This document shows, in pieces, positions 9,721 through 19,300 of a stretch of 64,000 nucleotides of DNA. The stretch is taken from NCBI GenBank assembly GCA_964036045.1, contig OZ038379.1, forward strand, positions 184,800,642 to 184,864,641. The letters are read 5' to 3'. The stretch's first letter is position 1. Each line of letters begins with the position of its first letter. Both the position numbers and the translations under genes were made by a program. This stretch comes from Eutreptiella sp. 'Long Island Sound 2002' (lineage: Eukaryota > Euglenozoa > Euglenophyceae > Eutreptiales > Eutreptiaceae). Under the pieces are notes generated by a model, which worked only from the letters and a program-made list of their open reading frames with translations, was not told the origin of the DNA and ran no database searches.

Positions 9721-10929
9721 GGGTGGGACCCACTCGCCCGTGTCCAACGAACTCTTGATGCTCAGACCATGTCTATTGTACTCAAACAGTCGGGCCCCGA
9801 ATTTAGGGAATGCTATTGCATTGTGTGCGCACTGCGTGCATGTTTGGGTGATCTTGCTGTCTGAGGAAGGATCCATTGGAGAGGAGTGGGCTGATCAACT
9901 CGCATAAGACAAAGTCTTTGTGGGTGTTGGAACACTGGACATTCCAGTACTGTTTCTCATTGGGCTGTTGTGGAGACAACATGTTCACGGATATTTTGGG
10001 CAAGCTAGGCAATGACTTCCACCAATTTGATGACCACAATGAGTTGGGGAGCAGCAGTTGGCTGGGAATGGGGATTTGGAAAGTAGCCGGCAATGACCAC
10101 CCTACAAGTCTACGCTCGTGTCGTCGTTGAACAGCCTGTGCCCGCGCGCGTACCGGGGCCCAAAGTCGCGGCGACACATTGGGAGATGTCAGCGGTACTC
10201 GCTGCGGCTTGACAGCGCCATGTGCCCACTGCCCAGAGACCGCTCTATGAGGTGGGCCACTTCCTGGTGTCATTCCCGTGTTCATGCCGACATGGGTGGT
10301 TGAATCATCGCGGTTTTAGGGTGGTTGGGCTCTATGCATCGGCATCGATGGGGGCATCGCTGCTGGTACTAAGCCAGGCCCGGCCCCAGCCCCGTGTACA
10401 TCACACAGTTTAAAGTAAAGGGCCGCACGCCGTCTACCCAGGAAAATGGGCGAAAGGACTTATGCATATTTCTATTTCCCAAGTAGCAGTTGCCCCATTT
10501 CAGTCAGCTGCCCAAATTAGGCGTGAAGAAGAGCCTACTCACCAATGGGAAAATGGAGACAATGGGACCCACTGTAATGTGAAATCTGGGGAAATCTGGG
10601 TGTTTGGGGGGGAGACCTGAAGGCTTTCACTCCTTCTGCTGCCTTTCAGCCTCATTGTTTTGCGGAATTTGAGAGTGATCCGGTTTTCCTTGGTACCTTT
10701 CTATTAAAATACAAAATGATGGCTTTTAACAGCCATCTGCACTGAATTGCCCTGACCGTCCACTCTGCACACTGAGTGCCCATGGCTACACACCGGACTT
10801 CCCTCAGTCGAAAGCATCGGCAAGACATAACAAAATTGTCACAAAGCCTACCGCCCCGACCCTCCAAGCCAACAATGTCAGCACAGACCATTGAAAATTG
10901 CCACACAACACAGCACCTCAGACTTCAAT

Positions 10930-11765
10930 GTCAGTGCACGTCGACAAAACCTGCGCACAGCATTGTGGCAGATGTAATCTTCAGCAAGATACCCAAAATC
11001 AAGAGCACAAAGCGGACATGGAGGTCTAGGACTCCCCAAACGCGTCAAGTAGTCACCGTGTCAGTGACTAATCACCCTTACGGTTATCCAACACATGGCA
11101 AGGGATATACAGAAGGGGATAGCTGTTGAGTCACAACAGCGTGGTGTGAATTCGATATAGACTTTCCGGGCACATAATTATGAGAACGTTCAGTTTGTAG
11201 TACCCATACATAAGAAGCTATGATACATACGCAGTGGGAGCGACCTCCGGCAGCCCTGCGCCATAGAACACTACCCTCACCTGGAGCTGCGGCCGTGCAG
11301 CTCAATAGGGCTCGGGTGCAGCTTGGGTGGTGCTGCGGTGGGCTTGGCTGGGGATTTCTTTGTAAGGCCCTGAGGTGCTGCTGCCGCGTCAAGTGTCACC
11401 AAGAGGGAGGCGGCGGCAGGGGCATTAGGTGGTGTGGCTACATCTGCTGCAACTAAAGGCGGCATTCTGCACGAGCTTCCAGTGAGCGAAGTAATCCTAG
11501 CAGTGATGTAACGGACAAACGATGCTTCAACCACCAAAGCGATCATCACTGCAGATGGCACTGAAGGGGGTCTGTGAAACCCGAAGGGGGGGGGGGGGGG
11601 CTGGGTCATCGGGTTCCCACAAATCACCGTCAGTCAGCAATCCAAAGGTCAGTGCACATCTACAAAACCTGCGCACGGCGTTGTGGCAGATGTAGTCTTC
11701 TTGAAGATGCTCAAAATTACCAATGCTGGGTCCGGGACCACCCAAACACCCCGGAACAGTCCGAA
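10930..11765. repeat. Pair of about 120-bp direct repeats 718 bp apart
   Basis: Copy one (10930-about 11050) and copy two (11648-about 11765) both begin GTCAGTGCAC. They share ACAAAACCTGCGCAC, TTGTGGCAGATGTA, TCTTC...AAGAT and CCCAAAC, with transitions between them. No domain is recognisable in any frame. The intervening segment is unrelated. Confidence 0.75.
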
Positions 11766-11989
11766 ACAGACCCGAGGGGGTATCTTGCCAAATCCCTCTG
11801 ACCTGCTACCGCCCCAAACGGGGAGGGCAGGTTGGATGACACCACCCAATCACGGGAGGGAGTGGGGTGCCCTCATAGACCACAAAACTTCCCGATGTTT
11901 ACCATTGTATTTGTGCACGGTTGTGAGGAACCCCCAACCCGAGGGTCCAGGGCATGAGGGCCTGCACTGTGGGGAATGGGCTGCGGTGG

Positions 11990-12054
11990 GGAGCGGGGCG
12001 GATTGGGGGCCACCACAGGGCATGTGAGAGCAGGTCCCCCAGTCCGCCCCGCTG
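11990..12054. other. Long GC-rich hairpin
   Basis: GAGCGGGGCGGATTGGGGG at 11991-12009 pairs with CCCCCAGTCCGCCCCGCTG at about 12036-12053, a stem of about 19 bp with two mismatches (one a possible G:T-type pair) around a loop of roughly 25 bases. It could be a small inverted-repeat relic or a structured RNA; nothing more can be said. Confidence 0.65.
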
Positions 12055-12920
12055 CACTCCTTGATCCCATAGCGTTGTGCTGGGCCTTTGAGCAACATGT
12101 AAACAATCAGCCAACTCACACATACGTCACCTGCCATCCGATGGCCTAAGGACTGGTTTGGGGGTTGATTCTGCTGATTGAAGTGTGCAAAGAAGAGGTG
12201 CTGGACACAAACACTCCAAAAGACTAAGCCCTGTGCCTGGGCTTCAAGGGGGCGGCGAATCCATTCCACAAGACTGCATTAGAATGGGGAATCAAAGCTC
12301 AGCCACCACAGTGGTGATCACTGCGCATAGGATTCAGTCTGTGCGCCTGCACCCACGCCAGCCAGACGTTGCATGCCAACCGGCGTCTGTTCCCCGACAA
12401 GTCCGCAGCTGTAACATTCATTCAAATATTCGTGAGAGCCTCTGCCCCTTGAAATACGCCTTCAGCTCTCAGATCTTAGCCCCTAAGCCTTTCTGCTGCA
12501 GGTACGCCATTTGTTCATCGCTACGCTGTAGGCGGGCCCACTCCCAAAAGGGAACAGACACAACACGATACCCCATGGCCTCGAGCTGCCGCCGCTTCAG
12601 CACCGTAGACCCTGAAGGCAAGTACTCGTCGTGGCCCTGCACAAAATGTGTTGGACCATCCACCTCCACCACCACATGGCCTCCAGCAGCAACATGTCTG
12701 CACTGTACCCTCCGGCATCCGTCAGTACCACCTCCTCCTGGAACTTTACTCTGAGCTTCCGCAGTGCTGCCGCCACAGAGCGCTGCAGCTTCGAAGGGGC
12801 AATGAGCCTTGAATTCTCGGATAACTCCTTTGCACAGCGGCCCACAAAAACGCCGATGTCTGGCAGTAGCTTGTGGCAATGTGGGAAATCTGACTCATGC
12901 AACCGCACGTGCAACACGAC

Positions 12921-13169
12921 CTGTTGGCAGCGACGTGTGAGGCACAGAGCAGAAAAATCACGGCTCCAGCCGGGCAGTAGGTGCAAGTGTTGCATATGAC
13001 AGGGGATGCACGAACAATGTGTGCCAGAAACGCAAGGCAAAAAAAGCACCCTCATTCAGCAACAGCTCATACCAATGCACAGCGCAGCACACCATTGGTA
13101 TCCGGCAGTCCCCTGGTTTGAGACCCTGTTCAGTAGATCTACCAACCTTAGGACAGCATTGCAACATAC
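12921..13169 (-). other. Predicted phase-0 intron of the OPR/RAP gene
   Basis: Donor CATCAG|GTATGT and acceptor GCCAACAG|GTCGTG enclose 249 bp. Splicing joins TQLHQ to VVLHVRL, recreating the QLHQ..L.L stretch that precedes the RAP domain in this family, in phase 0. This agreement is the main support for the gene model and shows that the upstream TGA lies inside the coding exon, not in an intron. Confidence 0.75.
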
Positions 13170-13299
13170 CTGATGCAGCTGAGTTCAATGCAGTGCTGGT
13201 GCAGGATCCTGGGCGTCCATGGTAGCGGCCAGCTGCAGCAGCCCAGCGGTCGTGGTATCGGAAAAGGTATCCGAAACCGCGAGACCCCAGGCAACGTTT

Positions 13300-14060
13300 G
13301 CAGCTGCCTGTGAATTGAACTTATCCAACGCCCCCTTCTGCGGCGTCCGGGCTGCGATGGCCGCCATCAGCTCCGGGTGATGAACGTTCAGCGTGGCAAA
13401 TGCCCACACCGTGTTGGCAACTTCCTGTGGCGTGAACTTATCCAACGCCCTCTTCTGCAGCGTCCGGGCTGCGATGGCCGCCATCAGCTCGGGGTGATGT
13501 ACGTTCAGCGTGGCAAATGCCCACACCGTGTTGGCAACGTCCTGTGCATTGAAATTATCCAACGCCCCCTTCTGCAGCGTCCGGGCTGCGATGGCCGCCA
13601 TCAGCTCCGGGTGATGAAAGTGCAGCTTGGCAAATGCCCACACCGTGTTGGCAACTGCCTGTGGCGTGAACTTATCCAACGCCCCCTTCTGCAGCGTCCG
13701 GGCTGTGATGGCCGCCATCAGCTCCGGGTGATGTACGTTCAGCGTGGCAAATGCCCACACCGTGTTGGCAACTGCCTGTGGATTGAACTTATCCAACGCC
13801 CCCTTCTGCAGCGTCCGGGCTGCGATGGCCGCCATCAGCTCCGGGTGATGTACGTTCAGCGTGGCAAATGCCCACACCGTGTTCGCAACTGCCAATGAAT
13901 TGAAATTATCCAACGCCCCCTTGTGCAACGTCCGGGCTGCGATGGCCGCCATCAGCTCTGGGTGATGAAAGTTCAGCGTGGCAAATGCCCAAACCGTGTT
14001 GGCAACGTCTTCTGGCGTAAATTTATCCAACGCCCCCTTTTGCAGGGTCCGGCTAGCAAT
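13300..14060 (-). repeat. 117-bp in-frame tandem repeat encoding the OPR-like units
   Basis: Six to seven copies with a 117-bp (39-codon) period. The near-identical copies share TTGGCAACTGCC, GCAAATGCCCACACCGTG and GCTGCGATGGCCGCCATC on the plus strand. Differences between copies concentrate at a few codons: FTPED/FNSLA/FNPQA/FTPQA/FNAQD/FTPQE just before VANTVW, plus NVHH/NFHH/HFHH. High nucleotide identity among copies implies recent amplification or gene conversion. Confidence 0.9.
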
Positions 14061-14649
14061 CAAAGTCATCATCTCACCATTGTGGACACGGAGTGTGGCT
14101 AAAGCCCAAGCGATAAGTGCGAGCGCCTGCGCAGAGGGCTCTCCGATCACACCTCCACTTAAAATCCGTGATGTGAATGCCTCCAGCAGGACCAAGTGTG
14201 AGCTGCCCATCTTTGCAAGAGCCCATAGGCTCGTTGAAATGTCTTTCCAGTCAACTAGGGAGCGCAGTATGCGCTCCCCTAACCTCTCAACAAGGGCTTT
14301 ATCGTACACTTGCATTTTGCCGAATGCATGCAGGAGCTGCACCGCCTGCCGCGCATCCAGACCCCGCATCCCCAGTTCCAGCACCCGTCGACTGATGGTA
14401 TGTACTAACCCCCGCCCGGGCGCCGTCAGTTGTTCAAGGTACGCCCTGTCGCATTCACTCAGCTTTGCGAACGTTGTGGCAGCGCGGCACAACTTATTAA
14501 CCCCATAGCTCGCAGCACTCCTGCACACCGACTCACACAACTCCATTGTCTCGTGCTGCAGTCCTGCTCTGCCACGCCCGCCGTTGCGCTGCAACTCCTT
14601 TACCATGTACTCCAGCCTGCTCAATGCACCACCGCCGCCTTGGTCCATT

Positions 14650-15503
14650 GTGCGACCTGCGGCAGAGCGGCCACTGTGGGAAGGAGCAGGAGGGAGTGCC
14701 ATTTGGGAGGCATGCAGTGCAACCCAACACAGCATACCACCCCCTTCAGGCCCTGGACACAGACCGCACGTAGTGAGAGCGGCGAAGAGCAGGGCCCTGC
14801 TGTCTCCCGTGGACATGCACAGCCCCAAGGCACCAGTCGTACGCAACACGAGGCCAGCAATCCACTGCACTTGGAACCGCCTTCCACAGCACCATGGGGA
14901 CCGGGCTGTACAGGCGGGGGGGGGGGGGGGGGTTGCACAGGGTTGTTTTCGTACAAGCAAATTTCGACGTGAGTTCGTTTCACATGCAGTCCTGAATTTG
15001 CTGTGCGAAACTGCACACCAACATGCTGTGATACTGCCTTTGGCAAGGCTACACTTGCAGGATGAAATTCCAGTGAGTTTCCCAAGAGGTTCCAGGATTG
15101 CATTGTTCACTTCCGGGAGGGTGCCAAAAACCGAAGCATGGTGGGTAGAAAACTGCACAGTGTATGCGGAAAAGTGGACAACTGTGCAACAGGGAGAGTA
15201 TCAACGGCAAAAAGCTTCGTACACACAGAATTCGAGCATACTAAATGCTTGACAGAGGCAATTGAACAACAAGCAATGTTGGTAAAGTTTGAAGGAGTTC
15301 ATTTCGCACAGAGGCCTGAAAAGTGTGTGGGAAATTTCGCACAAACTTAAAACAAAATTACCCACAACGAAAAATTCCTTTTGCAAAATCATCCCGTATA
15401 TTTTTGGATCCACAGGCTGCTACGGTGTGTAGCTTTGTCTGGTTTCTCCTGATAGTACATGGATCTGTGTCGCTTGTGCATAGCCCTATGGAGCCGGGTA
15501 TTT
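14650..15503. other. No supportable gene beyond possible 5' part of OPR/RAP gene
   Basis: It contains a long poly(G) tract at about 14917-14933. The minus frame stays open to 15158, but its sequence (Cys- and Pro-rich, with the proline run coming from the poly(C) tract) does not look like a transit peptide or repeat. Nothing else is identifiable. Confidence 0.4.
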
Positions 15504-15580
15504 GGTAAAACTTAGTACCGGACGGGGTAAAACTTAGTACAATGAGGTAAAACTTGGTAGAAACGAGGTAAAACTTAGTA
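15504..15580 (+). repeat. Four copies of GGTAAAACTTAGTA
   Basis: The 14-bp motif starts at 15504, 15526, 15546 and 15567 (the third copy has one change, TTGGTA), spaced 20-22 bp by unrelated GC-richer spacers. The near-constant spacing of about two helical turns would place all copies on one face of the DNA. The last copy runs directly into the AT-rich tract. Confidence 0.85.
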
Positions 15581-15700
15581 AAAATTTTTCAAAAATTTTT
15601 TTAAAAAAAATTACTAAGTAAAAAACTTTGAAAAAAAAATTTTCAAAGAATTTTTTTTTCCTAAGTGACATAACAATTTTTTTTCACTTCAATGGTAGGT
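15581..15700. other. Strongly AT-rich tract
   Basis: Runs of A and T (AAAATTTTT, TTTTTTTAAAAAAAA, GAAAAAAAAATTTTC) make this the most AT-rich stretch of the window, in contrast to the GC-rich surroundings. Several are self-complementary. No gene is present. Confidence 0.8.
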
Positions 15701-15971
15701 GGTATTTTTGTTTATGGCATAAAGCCCCCGGTCAATTCCGGCCACTTGTAGTAGTGGAGCCCCACCCGGGCCAAACCAACATGCACACCAATTTGTTGGC
15801 ACTGGGCCAATATAACATAGTATAGCATGGGATTGGGTGTGGGAAACAAAATCAGAATCAAGCAAAGAGGCCTGATAGGGCCGTGGCGAACATCAATGCT
15901 GCGGCACTGGGAACAAAACCGGGTGCAACAAAAAAGGACATCCCGGCAGGGCCACAACCAACATCAATACA

Positions 15972-15989
15972 AACTACTTATAAGTAGTT
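15972..15989. other. Perfect 18-bp palindrome AACTACTTATAAGTAGTT
   Basis: The sequence equals its reverse complement over 18 bp. It covers the stop codon of the minus-strand coding-like segment that ends at 15978, so it may be a transcript-end structure, a protein-binding site, or coincidence. Confidence 0.8.
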
Positions 15990-16260
15990 GCAAATGACAC
16001 GCTTGAAGATCAAGTCGGCCTTTGTATCTTTCTGCCTCGGTTTGCCTCCCGGTGTGAGATTCATCTTGCAGTCTTCAAAGATATCTGTCTTCAATTCCCC
16101 TTGCAGCTGTTTGCAAAGTTCTTGGTCGTTTTTGAGTTGACCATCAGCATGTGGGGGCTATTGAGAAGGCATTGCATAGAGCTTGCGACGGATCCACACA
16201 CTTGTTGCCGATTTCTTCGTGCACGCCTAAGTACCATCTGCAGAGCTTTGCTGGAGGAAA
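15978..16260 (-). pseudogene. Broken exon of an unrecognised lysine-rich protein
   Basis: On the minus strand, after a plausible acceptor (TTGTAACAG|TTTCC), the frame reads FPPAKLCRWYLGVHEE and IGNKCVDPSQALCNAFS, then IAPTC before a stop. A one-base shift near 16150 restores an open frame reading DGQLKNDQELCKQLQG, ELKTDIFEDCKMNLTPG and GKPRQKDTKADLIFKRV, ending ICNYL and TAA at 15978. The composition is unlike the surrounding low-complexity sequence, with balanced charged and aromatic residues and several cysteines. The family is not recognised. It ends about 60 bp from the left edge of the satellite array. Confidence 0.5.
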
Positions 16261-16320
16261 CTGTTACAAGCACGAAGGGCGAAAAAAAAAAAAACAAGGA
16301 GGTCCTCAAGGAAAAAAAAA

Positions 16321-19300
16321 GGGCCCACATGTGGGCACAGTGGCTACCTAACCCTTGCCGTCCCGGGGGTCCCCGATGCTGTGCACGGGAACAAAATCAG
16401 AAATGGCCCACATGTGGGCACAGTGGCAACCTAACCCCCGCCGTCTCGGGGGTTCCCAATGCTCTGCACGGGAACAAAATCAGAAATGGCCCACAGGTGG
16501 GCACAGTTGCTACCTAACCCCTGCTGTCTCAGGGGTTCCCAATGCTCTGCACGGGAACAAAATCAGAAATGGCCCACATGTGGGCACAGTGGCTACCTAA
16601 CCCCTGCCGTCTCGGGGGTTCCCAATGCTATGCACAGGAACAAAATCAGAAATGGCCCACATGTGGGCACACTTGCTACTTAACCCCTGCCGTCTCGGGT
16701 ATTCCCAATGCTCTGCACGGGAACAAAATCAGAAATGGCCCACATGTGGGCACCGTGGCTACCTAACCCCTGCCGTCTCGGGGGTTTCCAATGCTATGCA
16801 CGGGTACAAAATCAGAAATGGCCCACATGTGGGCACGGTGGCTAAGTAATCCCTGCCGTCTCGGGGGTCCCCGATGCTCTGCACGGGAACAAAATCAGAA
16901 ATGGCCCACATGCACAGTGGCTACCTAACCCCTGCTGTCTCAGGAGTCCCCGATGCTCTGCACGGGAACAAAATCAGAAATGGCCCACATGTGGGCACAG
17001 TGGCTACTTAACCCCTGCCGTCTCGGGGGTCCCCAATGCTATGCACAGGAACAAAATCAGAAATGGCCCACATGTGGGCACAGTTGCTACTTAACCCCTG
17101 CCGTCTCGGGGATTCCCAATGCTCTGCACGGGAACAAAATCAGAAATGGCCCACATGTGGGCACCGTGGCTACCTAACCCCTGCCGTCTCATGGGTTCCC
17201 AATGCTATGCACGGGAACAAAATCAGAAATGGCCCACATGTGGGCACAGTGGCTACCTAAACCCTGCCGTCTCGGGGGTCCCCGATGCTCTGCACGGGAA
17301 CAAAATCAGAAATGGCCCACATGCACAGTGGCTACCTAACCCCTGCTGTGTCAGGAGTCCCGAATGCTCTGCACGGGAACAAAATCAGAAATGGCCCACA
17401 TGTGGGCACAGTTGCTACTTAACCCCTGCCGTCTCGGGGATTCCCAATGCTGTGCACGGGAACAAAATCAGAAATGGCCCACATGTGGGCACAGTGGCTA
17501 CCTAACCCTTGCCGTCTCGGGGATTTCCAATGCTATGCACGGGAACAAAATCAGAAATGGCCCACATGTGGGCACAGTGGCTACCTAACCCCTGCCGTCT
17601 CGGGGGTCCCCAATGCTCTGCACGGGAACAAAATCAGAAATGGCCCACATGTGGGCACAGTGGCTACCTAACCCCCGCCGTCTCAGGGGTTCCCAATGCT
17701 CTGCACGGGAACAAAATCAGAAATGGCCCACATGTGGGGACACTGGCTACCTAACCCCTGCTGTCTCAGGGGTTCCCAATGCTCTGCACGGGAAAAAAAT
17801 CAGAAATGGCCCACATGTGAACACAGTGGCTACCTAACCCCCGCTGTCTCAGGGGTTCCCAATGCTTTGCACGGGAACAAAATCAGAAATGGCCCACATG
17901 TGGGCACGGTGGCTACCTAACCCCTGCCGTCTCGGGGGTTCCCAATGCTCTGCACGGGAACAAAATCAGAAATGGCCCACATGTGGGCACAGTGGCTACC
18001 TAACCCCTGCCGTCTCGGGGGTCCCCGATGCTTTGCACGGGAACAAAATCAGAAATGGCCCACATGTGGGCACAGTGGCTACCTAACCCCTGCCGTCTCA
18101 GGGGTTCCCAATGCTCTGCACGGGAACAAAATCAGAAATGGCCCACATGTGGGCACAGTGGCTACCTAACCCCTGCCGTCTCGGGGGTCCCCGATGCTCT
18201 GCACGGGAACAAAATCAGAAACGGCCCACATGTGGGCACAGTGGCTACCTAACCCCTGCCGTCTCGGGCGTTCCCAATGCTATGCACGGGAACAAAATCA
18301 GAAATGGCCCACATGTGGGCACAGTTGCTACCTAACCCCTGCCGTCTCGGGGGTTCCCAATGCTGTGCACGGGCACAAAATCAGAAATGGCCCACATGTG
18401 GGCACAGTTGCTACCCAACCCCTGCCGTCTCGGGGGTCCCCAATGCTCTGCACGGGAACGAAATCAGAAATGGCCCACATGTGGGCGCAGTGGCTACCTA
18501 ACCCCTGCCGTCTCGGGGGTTCCCAATGCTGTGCACGGGCACAAAATCAGAAATGGCCCACATGTGGGCACAGTTGCTACCCAACCCCTGCCGTCTCGGG
18601 GGTCCCCGATGCTGTGCACGGGAACAAAATCAGAAATGGCCCACATGTGGGCACAGTGGCTACCTAACCCCTGCCGTCTCGGGGGTCTCCGATGCTCTGC
18701 ACGGGAACAAAATCAGAAATGGCCCACATGTGGGCACGGTGGCTACCTAACCCCTGCCGTCTCGGGGGTCCCCAATGCTCTGCACGGGAACAAAATCAGA
18801 AATGGCCCACATGTGGGCACAGTGGCTACCTAACCCCTGCCGTCTCGGGGGTTCCCAATGCTCTGCACGGGAACAAAATCAGAAATGGCCCACATGCACA
18901 GTGGCTACCTAACCCCTGCTGTCTCAGGAGTCCCATATGCTCTGCACGGGAACAAAATCAGAAATGGCCCACGTGTGGGCACAGTGGCTACCTAACCCCT
19001 GCTGTCTCAGGGGTTCCCAATGCTCTGCACGGGAACAAAATCAGAAATGGCCCACATGTGGGCACAGTGGCTACCCAACCCCTGCCGTCTCGGGGGTCCC
19101 CGATGCTGTGCACGGGAACAAAATCAGAAATGGCCCACATGTGGGCATAGTGGCTACCTAACCCCTGCCGTCTCGGGGGTCCCCGATGCTCTGCACGGGA
19201 ACAAAATCAGAAATGGCCCACATGTGGGCACAGTGGCTACCTAACCCCTGCCGTCTCGGGGGTTCCCAATGCTCTGCACGGGCACAAAATCAGAAATGGC

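Larger units (their letters stand above)
9721..12468. other. No supportable gene; duplicated block and hairpin
   Basis: Only short overlapping open frames are present. Identifiable structures are the duplicated block listed at 10930-11765, a 15-bp poly(G) tract at 11586-11600, and the hairpin at 11990-12054. Confidence 0.5.
12469..14648 (-). pseudogene. OPR-like repeat and RAP-domain RNA-binding protein, broken
   Basis: The upstream exon (14648 to 13170) holds about ten helical repeats of 39 residues built on ANTVWAFATLNVHHPELMAA; the earlier ones are diverged (STSLWALAKM, ALIAWALATL). Their W-A-x-A-x-L core is typical of OPR/FAST-like RNA-binding proteins. The 3' exon (12920 to 12469) gives VVLHVRLHESDFPH, then LQRSVAAALRKL, and a C-terminal RAP domain with VVVEVDGPTHF, LKRRQLEAMGY and VPFWEW. 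Such proteins bind and process organelle transcripts. Two lesions are visible: an in-frame TGA at 13185-13187, five codons before the splice donor, and one missing base at about 12678-12696 between ADMLLL and GGHVVVEVDGP. The open frame continues upstream of 14648 to 15158, but that part runs through a poly(C)-encoded proline run, so the Met at 14648 (MDQGGGG) is preferred. The repeats are still open over 480 codons, so decay would be recent; sequencing error at both sites is the alternative. Confidence 0.85.

Noticed and set aside
13377-13898. 173-codon plus-strand repeat protein
   Set aside because: Antisense shadow of the 117-bp OPR-like repeats; the minus strand carries the recognisable domain.
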